A stretch of DNA of 64,000 bases from Saxidomus purpurata. Lineage: Eukaryota > Mollusca > Bivalvia > Venerida > Veneridae. The stretch is from NCBI GenBank assembly GCA_022818135.1, contig JAFMSR010000001.1, positions 5,247,663 to 5,311,662 of the forward strand. Reading direction: 5' to 3'. The position numbers and the translations under genes are program-made. This document shows positions 46,282 to 58,759 of this stretch, piece by piece. Positions within the stretch are counted from its first letter, which is position 1. Each line of letters opens with the position of its first letter. The notes under the pieces were generated by a model, which was given only the letters and a program-made list of their open reading frames with translations, was not told where the DNA came from and searched no databases.

Positions 46282-49200
46282 TTAAAGTACTTCGGTGAAT
46301 AGTTCGATGAATTCTGTAATAAAGATATTACATATTCAGTGAAACAAATACATATTAAATAATACATAAACGTAATTAGATTTTGTATTTGCAACAGAAA
46401 TACAATCTGAATGAACTTTCAATCACTCGAGTACCTCTGATCTTGTATAATAAAGAAGGTGTACATAGCATACATCGACTGTGAGCGTTGCATTGCCTTA
46501 AGATACATAAACAAGGTCATTGTATTGTAAGTAAGATCAGGGACGTTGCACATCGGATCAAATATATCATCGAGAACATTGCAACATATTTTAACATCAA
46601 GGATATTACACAGCATATACCATCAAGGACATTACGCACGACATACAATATTGGACAAATCACAGCATAGTTCATCAAGATATTACACAGCATATACTAT
46701 CAATGATGTTACACAGCATATACCACTAAGAACATTACGCACAACATACAATCAAGGACAAATCACAGCATAGTTCATCAAGATATTACACAGTATATAC
46801 CATCAATGATATTACACAGCATATACCATCAAGGACATTACGCACGACATACAATCAAGGACAAATCACAGCATAGTTCATCAAGATATAACTCAGCATA
46901 TACCATCAATATTACACAGCATATACCATCAAGGACATTACACAGCATATACCACCAAACACATTAGATAGCACATACCATCAAGGATACCATCAAGGAC
47001 ATTATGCAGGACATACCATCAAGGACAAATCACAGCATATTTCATCAAAGACATTACTCAACATATACCATCAAAGAAATTACACAGCATATACAATGTA
47101 CCATCAAATAAATTACACAGTATTTACCATCAAAAACATTACACAGCATATACCACCAAGCCCTAAAAAAAAAACCCCCCCCCCCCATATACACAGCATT
47201 ATACAGCAATACCATAAGGCCATTAGAAAGCATATACCATCACAGACATTACACAGCATATACCATCAAGGATAATACATAGCATATATCGATCTAGGAC
47301 AGTGTTTTGCACATTCCCCCAATGATATTTCAAGGACTCTTCGTCAAGGACATTGCATGACATCCATATGCAATAAATGTCATTCAAAGCAATATAATAA
47401 AACCAAAAACATTGCTGGACATCCGTTTATGGACATTAAACAAGGTAATTATGCATAAAAATATGTTTGTTAAGCTATTGCATTTTGTCCCCTCTATTAT
47501 TCTGCCCGAATTTGAAGTCATTTCTTCATTTCTGCCATACGGATCACAACTTATACCTTTATATTCTATTTTTCCATCATTGTTTGAATCAACCAATTGG
47601 AACAATTCATCAACCTCGTCTGGGCTACTTGTTCCGCTAGTAAACATTGCTGTAAAACATATATCAATTAATGAAGGTTCAACCCATTTCTTTTCAATAC
47701 CAATAACGGCTTAATAAATACAAATTATTAATACATTTTAAGCATTATTATTTATATAAAAATATTTGAGATATTATTCTTTATCAAACAATAATAGCCG
47801 GATTTATTTATAAAACTAATATTCGGTTATGTGACTTAAATGTTTCACATGTTTTCGTATTTTAGTGTAATATATCAAAATTATAGCACTATTTTAAAAG
47901 GTGGATACATATATTTAGAAACTTTGTATGGTAAAGACTATGATCTTTTAACACTGACAACTTTTCAATACACACTTTTGAATGAAGTTGGTATCTTAAT
48001 GAACTATGAATTAAAAAATGTTTAAATAAATAAATAAATGATTCCAGGTGTAGTAATTCTAATCGAAACCTTACACCAAGAGCTTTATTACTGTAAACTA
48101 AGCTCGTTTGCTGATTTTTCGCATTGGAACGTGTTCTAAATCAAATATCTAATCTAACAGCTAGCTAGGAATCCGGCATACTATTAAAACTTACGACAGA
48201 AAACGAGAACACGAAAGAAGCTTAACATTAATATGATCAAAACAATAATAAAAGCAAAAATGTCCACTACGACCGTAAATCGTACATTTAAAGTAGAAAT
48301 TAGATTTGCCCATTTACCTTTTAGCTCATTTTTATCAATGAATCCGTCGTTGTTTTTGTCATGAAGCTTAAAAGCATCCATGAGTTCACCGGTAGGATCT
48401 TTAAGTGTCTTTACAAATGGAAAGAACTCTTCAAACGTTATTTTGCCATCCTCTGAAAAATATCATATCTAACTACATTTCAGGAAATTATAAAATAATG
48501 TTTCTCGGATGAAAATGAAGACCGTATTAGAAGTAAGAGCACATGTACTATTATCTGGGTAACCTGCACCTTTTGTGGACCTACATTGTCTGTGTTATAC
48601 TGCTGAATACCAGAATAAAACTGGAAGCGTACACAAAGAGATTGTTAGATTGCGGTATTGATGTACTGTCTCTTTTGTTGACCTTAAAAGCGGGTAGTGT
48701 ACCTTTGCACCAAAGTACTGACATGATGTATTGGATACTGCCATAGGGAATAAGCTATAAATAACACCCGTTGAACTAACATTAAAAGATTGTCACTTTT
48801 TTCAAAGTACATTTTTAACATGCATTTTGCACAGTCTCAGAGTTTGGGGAGTTGCAACGTCTGAGAAACACACGTCTATGAAAAATGTTTTGCCATTCCC
48901 ATTATAACCCGACTTTTACCAGACAAACTAATTCGAAAAGGCTCATTCCAATACTTTGAGCTTTTACAAATGAATCTTCAAGGAGAGAGTTATGCTGTTT
49001 TGAATAAGTTTGTCTTGTCTGTGATTTATCAATAAAATACTGTTTAAACCAAATGAATCTTCGTTGAGAACGATCATACCATTTATGAGTATTTAACGTA
49101 TTTTTCTAGTACACATGTCCTGAATCAACGTGTGATCAAACTATTAAAGAAGACAACACTTCATATTGTTTGCTGCATTCAACTTACTGTCTTTATCTAA

Positions 49201-50390
49201 CTGGTTCATATGCTCTTTTAACTCGTCAGGAGTTGGGTTAAATCCGAGATATTGCAGTAGTCTTTCAAGTTCATTGGCTGCAATATGTCCATCTTTATTT
49301 CTGTCAAAATTATCAAACTTTTCTCTCCATTCTGAAAATGAAATATGTATAAATAACACAAGTCACATGAAAGAGTTGTATTGTATTGTTTAACTTATTC
49401 TTGATAGAAATTCACAATCATTTCATCTAAACTTTGTTGATGACGTTACATTAATCACGTTTGAATATTTGCGACATTCATCGAAGGTAATTAATAAAGT
49501 TGCAAGATATCAAAATTTGTGATAATGACAGTAAAGCGCTGGACGTTTGTTAAAAATTATCAAGGCAATATCATATACATATCAACACAGGCATGGCAAA
49601 GTGTAATGTTATTGTCCAACAAAAAAGTCATGTGATAGACGACGGTAACTGTAATTATATATTTTCGTCAGTTAAAAACCCTGGAATCTCCTCATGGGCC
49701 TGTGTTATTTGTTATATTATACCGAAGAAAAATAACACAAAACATATAAAATGAAAGAAACACAAATGAAAAAAGGCATTGGGAACGAAGACCTATGGCC
49801 GACAAAACGTCTGAACTAGTTCATTTTGTATATGATCTTTAAATTGATACATTATGGTTCCCAAAAAGTAACTGTTATAGAACTCGTTGCTTTCCAAAGT
49901 ACGTTCAACCTGAGGAGATACAACAGAAATAAGTTGTATTACGATGTTATGCGTGATACCTTGAATGAAGGATCAAATGAAGGGGATGATTTTCAACAGG
50001 TATCGTACTGCTTCCGCCACATTACTTATTCTTCCCAACGGACTTCGTCCCCGTACATTATTACTCCGAGAAATGTATCAATTTTCGATGAAAAGCTCCA
50101 ATCTCTAGATTATGAGAATTGAATTTAAATAAAGAATGTAGAATTATTTTGGTACTCACCCTGTTCATCGAAATTTGCCTGCAGAATAAAAATTGTAGAT
50201 GTAATAAAAACAGTTTGGTTAGATGTCAATAAAAACAAAATGTGTACAGAATTATATATCTACTTCTATCTCATTTATAAGACTCTTCTCCGAAGTCAGT
50301 TTAAAACTCCCTTGTCGTTTCTTTATACAAAACAACTTAAACCTTACAAACAAAATTAATGAAATTGAAAAAATAGAAGACACTTACCAT
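46282..50390 (-). CDS. Calmodulin-like Ca2+-binding protein, gene B (four canonical EF-hands, 141 aa)
   Basis: Six coding exons on the minus strand: 50388-50390 (ATG only, donor GTAAGT), 50160-50178, 49188-49331, 48318-48452, 47557-47649, 46282-46313 (stop TAA). Exon lengths 3/19/144/135/93/32, sum 426 nt, 141 aa; phases agree at each junction. Starts MANFDEQEWREKFDNF. EF loops DRNKDGHIAANE (17-28), DKDKDGKITFEE (53-64), DKNNDGFIDKNE (87-98), DSNNDGKIEYKE (121-132) all keep Asp1, Gly6, Ile8 and Glu12; ends EFIELFTEVL. All four sites should bind Ca2+. No signal or membrane segment; role as a cytosolic Ca2+ sensor or buffer is inferred from the family. Shares the paralogous linker FFPFVKTLKDP with gene C. 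The start exon is the least certain part. Confidence 0.88.
46520..47320. repeat. Minisatellite, ~25-30-bp unit, about 25 copies
   Basis: Variants of CATCAAGGACATTACACAGC plus ATATAC repeat through the last intron of gene B. Longer-range pattern (TTCATCAAGATATTACACAG, AATCACAGCATAG) indicates higher-order units of about 120 bp in 46660-46890. An A-run followed by a C-run interrupts it at 47163-47186. Not a CRISPR: units are contiguous, with no unique spacers. Confidence 0.9.
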
Positions 50391-51833
50391 CTTAGTTCCC
50401 GACTCAAACTGTTAACTATTCGTACTGACATAGGCGCATTGGTCAGTTATTACTGTATTAGTTAATCCGGTCATCAACCTTACTTTCTTTTAAATATGTA
50501 AAAACATTGTTACACCGTAGTAAAGTTTGTGGCATACATTGTTGATTGTTTTGATTTGTTTTTATTTAAGATTTGATGGTATATACATGTATTTTCGTTT
50601 TCACTAAAAACATATAAATTCTATTGTTATTGCAATTTTTTCTGTACGGTTAACGTTAATTTATTTGACAAGAACATCAAGAAACTAAAATAAATATGTC
50701 TAAAAACTTAACTTATGTCTTACATCGCAACGGACAAGCGGTCATGCAATTTCGTATGTTTCCGCTAGCGTTTTACCAAATTTTAACAAAATTGAATAAA
50801 TGTTATAAGTTCAATGGAACCTGAGACTTCAAATTCCTTGTTTTGAATTGAGAGTTAAAATGTTTCGTTAAATATTATATTCAAACGCTTTTCCGTTATG
50901 ACACCGTTTATGCTTGCGTACATCTTTTCCTTTGCGACGGTTAAACAACTAGAGTATTGTAATCGCATATAGCTGCTTGTGCTTTAGAATAGGGTTTCAC
51001 ATTAAAATCTTATTTTAAGGACCAAGGATAAGACAGAAATACAGGCGAGCAGCTTACTTATCCATATAAATGTACGAGGATGAGTACCGCCCCTATTTTT
51101 CCGAAAAAAGAAGTTTTAGTGACCTTAAATCAATAACTCTGACCGACACAAACGTAGTAACGCAGTCAAAATCCACCAAACACTCAAACAAAGCTAAGCC
51201 AGGAACGATAAATGATGTAATTCAACTTTAAAGTTGTATTCGACTTGCTTCTCTTCGACAGCAAAACCAATGCCTTATCATACCATGGCGCTTAGCCGTC
51301 GACTAACGACACACATTTTATAGAAACGTACATTTTCATCATACACGTGTAAACAGAAAGAATACTGAAGTTTTAATGACATTTTATTATAGATATTGAT
51401 ATACAAAATATAACACAGTGGTTAAGATGAATAAAGGCCAGTCTGTACCCGTCAATTGCATCTCACCAGGGTTATAGTAACGTGTGTCTCTATTTGTTGG
51501 TACAATTGCTTTACTTAGTGATTTTATTTAAAAGCTTTAAATCTAAAAAAAAATAGGTTCAAGTATTATTGTGACATCTTGTGATTTGCTGTCAAAAAAA
51601 AAAGCTTTCGAAACAGCCATGGTATACAAACTAGTCAGTACTGTTGTCAGATTGGACTTGTTTGTAAAAATAATTAATAAGTCCTTTCAAGTAAACGAGT
51701 ACATCAAGGATTTTAATCAAACGTTGAGAACTTTATCATGTTTTCTATCTTGTTCAGCTTTTTATAACTCTATGAAGCAAACAGTGTCAAATATCCTTCA
51801 TGCATACAGATTGATAAATTGTTGTTGTCAGCA

Positions 51834-54800
51834 CTACCTTGTTTGAGTTAAGAATTCAGCCAGCGCTGAAATAAAAACAGATATAAAATCTTCATCAATG
51901 TTGTTTTCATAACAATTTACGGCTATAGTTATCTCAAAATATATGAATTTATGAATTAACATGCATGTATCCATTAAAATGTACTATAAATTTATACGAA
52001 TTTATTTATTCCCGATTGCGAAACAGCCTTGATTACAGTGTCGAGACTCATGACAATGTTGAAATATATGTGGAACTATCTGGGTGGCACTGGTGGGGTT
52101 CGAACCCGGGATTCTCCGATCTCGAGGCGAATGCGGTACCACTGTGCCACCTAAATATATCCTACTTATATTGATAGTAAATATACAATCTCTCGTTTAA
52201 TGAAAGAAATTTAGTATAAATGAATTGCTAAATTAAATCAGAATTTTCAAAACGTTAATAGCACACCTACTTTATAAAACTTAAATAAACACAAAAGGTT
52301 TTCAAAATAATCATACAGTGAATCATACAAGTCCTGATTTACCTGTTATAGAAAGTTGACCATCTTTATTTGTGTTAGCATGGCTTATAACTTCCTGTAG
52401 ATGTTTGTCATCGTAGTCTGTAAGGATGTTGCTCAGCTGTTCTGCGCTGATGGTACCGTCGTCGTTCTCGTCAAACTCTTGAAGTGCCTTTTCTAATTCA
52501 TCTTTAATATCGGAGTGGAAAAAATCCTTTTTAGAAGCTGCCTGTTGAATTTTAATGAACTCCTCTTCGTTGATCTTCTCTTCACCTTGTAGAAATTAAA
52601 ATATTAACTACACATGGGCAAGTTTTATTTCCGTTTTCTTTCTGTTCCTCTCTGATGTAACGGCTTTGTTTTATACGCATACACTACGCTTTTCGCAGCT
52701 TTCGGTAGCGTTATGTTTGAATCAACAATTTATTCTTACCCTGCTAAGGTTGTAAAATTGACCTGTCAGTCTTTCAATTTGCAATTGAAAGGTATCATAC
52801 CATAAGTTGTTCAAAAGGTACCCACTTAAAACATTTTGACAGAATAGTGAACAGTGCAGCTGTCGATCATAGATGTGCAAGGTGGTCATGGTCTGCACTG
52901 GTCGTAAAGGTATGATCACTTGACACCAGTAGGGTAAGGGTAAGACTTTGTCATCTTACAAAAAGTTATGAATGTTCTGTTTTAACTGTAACAAGTTTTA
53001 AAATTGAATTTAGTTGTACACACAAGTTAACTAATATTTACCAACTGTTTCAAAACATAAATACATTGTGATAAGCAATATGATGTTTATTATGTTCAAC
53101 AAAGAAAGTTAATACTGAAACTCATCAAGCATTGTTTTATTTATAAGATACCTAATTTTTGCAGGAGGGAGTCAGAAGTGAAAACATTATTGCTAAAAGC
53201 TATGCTAAATTGTAAGCTTATTTCGCGTAGCGTATTCACCTTATCCTTCACGGTCTCTCATGTCTGATGACTGATATTAATTAACGGACGAACTGTTCGA
53301 AATAAGCTATTAATCGATGCACTAGTAACATTTTCACAAAATGTATACATACCGTCACTATCGGTGTCATCACAATTTCCCACTAAATCGTTTATGTCAC
53401 TCACTCTGGGATTTTTGTTATCTTTCTGGTAATATCTGTAAGATAAACGTACATCATCAGCGAACACTATATGAAAATCAAAGGAATATGAGAAACCATG
53501 AGTAGTGGTACAATGTAACGCGTCCGAGATATATTCAAGGGATCGCAGAATCAATCTCCAGCTCTACCACCAGCATAATGACTATTCGGATGCCTCAAAC
53601 CGAGATAAAATACCGAGGAGTTTTCTGAAACGAGGACAGTTTCTGAATCGTGCCCAATCACTGAAAACCCAAAAACCTTTTCTTTTTAATAGGCAAAACA
53701 GAATAAATCTTTTCGCAATATTATTTACATTAACGTATATCTAAGTAAAGTAAATAGTTCACGTCAGTTTATGTTATTTAATGGTGTTGATTTATTAACA
53801 ATTTTACAGATATTTAAGATGATATAGGAGCCATAATGTTTGAAATGCTTAGCATATCTTCTTTTGTCTGAACATCACAAATTTGAATACATGTAGTAAC
53901 AAAAGTTTAGCTAAACGAATTTACGATCTTTAGATTTGCAAAAGTCGGCAGAAATCTCGTCGTTTGAACTTCTTCCTTAAATCTACTTGCACTCAAAATA
54001 CTGTGTGTATTAATCACTATACGGACTCCTCAGATACCAGAAATACTTGCATCGCGTATTTTATATAGTAAAATGATATTTTTTATTTGCTCCAACACTT
54101 CATATCAGTTATGTGAGAGTGTACTTACTTTTCAAGTTCTGTTTTGTTTATATATGTATTCTCTCCAGCCATCTCTTTAAATGCAGCCTTCCACTCTAAA
54201 AGTAAAAGAAGAACACATTATTGTACTCATTTAAATACATTTTTCTGTTTTTAGTGTCTACATATTTAATGGGTCTTCAAATTCTTACGTAAAGCCCTCC
54301 TTTTGAAAGCCACATCATTTCTTGCATATCATTCAGGCGCATGCATTTCCTCTGATTTTCCCACGGAAAACACGTTCTTGCATACTTTACCAGTGCTGGA
54401 AAATCTCATCCCCAATCCCATTATAAGATGTCTCGTGCATTAAATGACGTAAGAACGAACTACTTTTATGAATAAATGAAATTCATGCGCTGCCAGAAGA
54501 AAATAACATTTAATAATGAGTCATTACTTTTATTTTAATTTTCCTGCTATTATTTGTAGAGTAAGATATGAAAAAAAAGAAGATTTTTCACTTGATACAG
54601 GTGCTGATGGGAATATCCGGCTGGAGGGTAACTAGTTTCGGTGGTGACCGTCGGAGGCTCTGCCGACGTGACGACAATATTCACTGGCAAAAGACGTCAG
54701 TCCCATCAGCACGTACAACCAGTGGAATACTCTAATAGTCTGAAACACCCGTTACAGACAGCTGTCGTGATTACTTAAGACGTAACATCGGCAGAGCCTC

Positions 54801-56914
54801 GTTACCGCCAATAACATCTACTACCCTCGAGCCTGATAATCCCTACCGCTATTGTAACCATGACAGTGAAAGACTCATGTAGCCTGGAAACATCTCGCGC
54901 GATTACTTATGACGTAACGTCATAAATTTTAAGACGTCAGTTTCCCAAACACAGCATCACAACATAATTCTGACAAACTTGTTTTGGCGGTAACCGTCGG
55001 AGGCTCTGTCGGCGTAACGTCATAAGTTACCGCTCAAAACAGTTACACTCGAGCCAAAAATTCCAATCCGCATGCAACCAGTGATATATTATAGTACATA
55101 CCCCGTAATGTCCCTTTATTACCAGAACAACGTTTGAAATACAGAAATAAAGAAAACTGACTCACTTGTTAATTGTTCATCCGTCGGTTGTTCTTCCGTT
55201 GACTGCTCCTGTGTATATTTAAAAGTAATTTTATACCATTGTACTCAGATGTTACTTTTACGAAAGAACAGCAAAATAATATTTTTTTACATAAATTTCT
55301 AAACAGTCCAATATACTTGAAATGGCCGTTGACGAAATTTGAGAATTGAAAGTATCCAAATAAAGTAGATTTTCTACAAATCATTACAAGTAACGACTTT
55401 TGTACAATTATACTTCTTAAAAGCCGACTGGTTGTTAGGCAGACATCATGTGCATTTTTAAGATGCCATATTGTCTTGAATAAATGTTGTTTTTTATTAC
55501 CACTTAATTAATATGAATTGCACAAGACAGTCGAAAACAGCAAAGCAAATAATAAATATTTGAGTTACATTTATTAAATTGGGCGATGTTTGCCGAAGTG
55601 ATAGTTCAATTTTACCAACTTTTAGTATTAACCAAAGTAAACAAATCGAAACTATTAGAATTTAGGTAATACATAAACAAGAGGGCCATGATGGTCCTAT
55701 ATCGCTCACCTGACTACCGTTTGCTATAATAAAAGGGGTCATGATTCGAACATAATTTGTAGAGGTCCACTACACAATGCTATATGACATTTCAAATATC
55801 TATTATCTGCCTGTCGGCCTTGAGTTTTTTTCTCAAGTTTTCCCTATATAAGCCTATGTGAAATTAGTGCTCCCCCCCTCCCGGGAAGGGTTAATTTTGA
55901 CCAGGGGGTCATGATTTGAACAGTCTTTTTAAAGGTCCACTAGACAATGCTACATGCTAAATATCTCAGCTCTAGGACCTTGTGGTATCAGAGAAGAAGA
56001 TTTTTTATAGTTTTTTCTATATGAGCCGATGTAAACCAAGTGACCCCCCGGGCCGGGTCAATTTTAACCAAGGGCTCATAATTTGAACAATCTTTGTAGA
56101 GGTGCACTAGACAATGCCACATGCTAAATATCTAAGCTCTAGGTCTTGTGGTTTCAGAGAAGAATATTTTTTAAAGTTTTTCCTATATAAGCCTATGTAA
56201 AACTATCAAGTGACCCCCGTGTGGGTTCAATTTTGATCCGGGGGTCATAATTTGAACAATCTTGGTAGAGGTCCACTAGCCAATGCTACATGCCAAATAT
56301 CTAAGCTCTAGGCCCTGTCGTTTCAGAGAAGATTTTTAAAGTTTTTCCTATATAAGCCTATGCAAAACTAAGTGACCACCCGCGCGGGGTCAATTTTGAC
56401 CCGTGGGTCATAATTTGAACAATCTTGGAAGAGGTTCACTGGACAATGCTACACGCCAAATATCTAAGCTCTAGGCCTTGTGGTTTCAGAGAAGATTTTT
56501 AAAGTTTTTTTCTATTTGTTGCCATAGCAACCAGAGTTCTGCATGAAATGGAACTCTTTGAACAGCTTTGATAGAGCTACATGCAAGAAACATCCCTGCA
56601 AAGTTTCATCAACATTGGCCCAGTGGTTTCAGAGATGTCAGAAATGGTGGACGGACGGACGGGCGTACGACGGACTCCGGACGGAAAGCGATCCTAATAG
56701 CTCACTCTGGCACTTTGTGCCTGGTGAGCTAAAAACAAGAAATATGAGCATATGAATATATTAAAGGACATCATATACATGTTGTTTTTTTTTGCAATAT
56801 ATAGTTAAAGCGCTGCTTCTTATTTTAACGTAGTGTTATATTTTGACTGATCATTTCTCTATTATAATAAGAATCAATCAGAAATAATTCAAAGTATCAA
56901 TTTAAACATACCAT
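51834..56914 (-). CDS. Divergent calmodulin-like protein, gene A (~156 aa, degenerate EF-hands)
   Basis: Five exons on the minus strand with matching phases: 55166-55208, 54129-54195, 53353-53435, 52343-52585, 51834-51865 (stop TAG); 468 nt. The proposed first exon is an ATG at 56914-56912 followed by donor GTATGT, by analogy with genes B and C; this is the weakest point. Residues: EQSTEEQPTDEQLT, WKAAFKEMAGE; EF1 degenerate; EF2 CDDTDSDGEEKINEEEF has two extra residues after Gly; EF3 DENDDGTISAEQ has Gln at position 12; EF4 NTNKDGQLSITA has Ala at position 12; end LAEFLTQTR. It keeps the overall four-EF layout, but probably at most two sites bind Ca2+ well. Exon lengths differ from B and C, so it is an older paralogue. 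Confidence 0.78.
52083..52152 (-). repeat. tRNA-like SINE head
   Basis: The minus strand runs GGTGGCACAGTGGTACC to a B-box GGGTTCGAACC and ends GTGCCACC, pairing with the start. D and anticodon arms do not fold normally. It lies between the last two exons of gene A. Confidence 0.5.
54610..55045. repeat. Cluster of GC-rich palindromic motifs
   Basis: CCGTCGGAGGCTCTGCCGAC (near 54648), its reverse-complement variant CGGCAGAGCCTCGTTACC (near 54788) and CCGTCGGAGGCTCTGTCGGC (near 54993) occur with GACGTAACGTCA-type words between them. It lies in the intron between exons 55166-55208 and 54129-54195 of gene A. Confidence 0.7.
55676..56730 (-). mobile_element. Pearl/Helentron-like element with ~160-bp core array
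   Basis: Reverse orientation: terminus AACAAGAGGGCCATGATGG at 55676 and hairpin end GCTCACTCTGGCAC..GTGCCTGGTGAGCT at 56705-56730, with a GGACGGACGGACGGGCG tract beside it. Five to six core monomers (TTTAAAGTTTTTCCTATATA, CCTTGTGGTTTCAGAGAAGA). Lies inside the first intron of gene A as predicted. Confidence 0.78.
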
Positions 56915-57309
56915 ATCTTAAATAAAAAATCCGTGTTTCCTATTTAGAATTCCTTCTTAACCTAAATATTTCAAAATTTGTGTCAACGTTTAAACTTTAG
57001 AAAAAAAACCCAGACTAAATAAGCTATTAAGGGTTTAAAGGGTTTTATATTACAATGGAAGTCATAAACAACGATCGTGTTACAAAATCTCATTTGTTTA
57101 TATTTTTACCGGTTCAATTTCGCTATAGTACTAAAACAAAACCAAAAAGATTTAAATAGGGTTTTTGATTACAAAAATGTATATCTTTTATCGCAATCTA
57201 GATACATTTTCAAATGTCATTGTGTTTTTTTTCATCGGACTATCATATTACACCAAAATGGAAAACAATATCTTAATAATGTGAGACGCAATAATAAGTT
57301 AATATTGAA

Positions 57310-58700
57310 CAAGAGCACCGCAAAGCGCAGCAATATACGCCCGAAGTGTTGTATCAGAGAATGGGAGCAAAATTTAGGCTGTTGAAGCCCAACGGACAGG
57401 AACAAGAATAAAAAATGAAGTTATATAAAAAATCTAAGTCCCCAACCAGAAAATCCTAACCAGGTACAAAATGTCAAAAAACACCAAAAAAATTGGAGGT
57501 ACCATTCATGTTGTACCACAGAAAAGTGGTCTCGGTTTTTCCGTACTGCCAATAATAAAAAAGTTACAAAATATGCTATTGATAGTAACATAAAAGGGAA
57601 GTAATTCAATAAAAAAATTAAGCAAACAAAATAGGATCTCCCAAAAAAAAACAACAAAAAACAAGAGCACTGTAATCAAGAGCAAATGCAGAGCAATATC
57701 CACACAGTTATATGACGCTTGAACCCTAAGTGTGACCTTGACCTTGAAGTGAGCCATCCGGAACATGGCTTCTGCACATCGTCTCAATGTGGTAAACATT
57801 TGTGTCAGGTTTCTTCAATATCATTCACGGGGTTCAAGAGTTACAGAGCGGAAGGGGAAAACAGTCTATGACCTTTGACCCCTGAGTATGACCTTTGACC
57901 TTAAATCCAGCCATCCGGAACATTGCTTCTGCACGTCGTCTCAGTCTTTTTAACATTTGTGTCAGGTTTCTTCGAAATCCTTCAAAGGGGTTCAAGAGTT
58001 ACAGAGCGGAAGGGAAACAAAATCATATGACCTTTGACCGCTAAGTATGACCTTGACCTTGAATCCAGCCATCCGGAACATTGCTTCTGCACGTCGTCTC
58101 AGTCTTGTTAACATTTGTGTCAGGTTTCTTTGAAATCCTTCAAGGGGTTCAAGAGTTACAGAGCGGAAGGGAAACAAAATCATATGACCTTTGACAGCTA
58201 AGTATGACCTTGACGTTGAATCCAGCCATCTGGAACATTGCTTCTGCACGTCGTCTCAGTCTGGTTAACATTTGTGTAAGGTTTCTTCGAAATCCTTCAA
58301 GGGGTTCAAGAGTTACAGAGCGGAAGGGAAACAAAATCATATGACCTTTGACAGCTAAGTATGACCTTGACCTTGAATCCAGCCATCCGGAACATTGCTT
58401 CTGCACGTCGTCTCAGTCTGGTTAACATTTGTGTCAGGTTTCTTCGAAATCCTTCACGGGGTTCAAGAGTTACAGAGCGGAAGGGAAACAAAATCTATGC
58501 CCTTTGACTGCTAAGTATGACCTTGACCTTGAATCCAGCCATCCGGAACATTGCTTCTGCACGTCGTCTCAGTCTGGTTAACTTTGTGTCAGGTTTCTTC
58601 GAAATCCTTCAAGGGGTTCAAGAGTTACAGAGCGGAAGGGAAATTGCTAACGGACAGACGGACAACGAGGCGATAACATAATACGTCCCTTCGGGCGTAT
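57310..58700. mobile_element. Hairpin-capped array element, 157-bp monomer, six copies
   Basis: Left part AACAAGAGCACCGCAAAGCG with ATACGCCCGAAG at 57337. Array from about 57715 to 58645 with exact 157-bp period in the last four units (GAACATTGCTTCTGCACGTC, GTTCAAGAGTTACAGAGCGG). Then GGACAGACGGACAACG and the hairpin CGTCCCTTCGGGCG at 58682, whose CTTCGGGCGTAT is inverted to the left ATACGCCCGAAG. Minus-strand open frames that repeat at this spacing are a product of the period. It lies 0.8-1.7 kb upstream of the proposed gene A start. Confidence 0.8.
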
Positions 58701-58759
58701 AATAAAAAAACAGAACATCTTATATTGTATATATTACAATTATTGTAAACAGTTCATTC

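Noticed and set aside
46520..47320. Possible CRISPR array
   Set aside because: Short units are contiguous without unique spacers and lie in an intron of a eukaryotic gene; no cas genes.
47384..47647. Minus-strand ORF reading through the exon at 47557-47649
   Set aside because: The part beyond the GTATAAG donor is intron; the real continuation is the terminal exon at 46282-46313.
34700..56914. One giant gene with twelve EF-hands
   Set aside because: Each of the three sets has its own stop exon (51834, 46282, 34700), B and C have their own ATG exons, and the phase from the 52343-52585 exon does not fit the 50160-50178 exon (it would give TGA).
57992..58491. Three similar minus-strand ORFs at 157-bp spacing
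   Set aside because: They arise because the monomer length leaves the reading shifted by one base per unit; composition is that of the repeat, not of a protein family.
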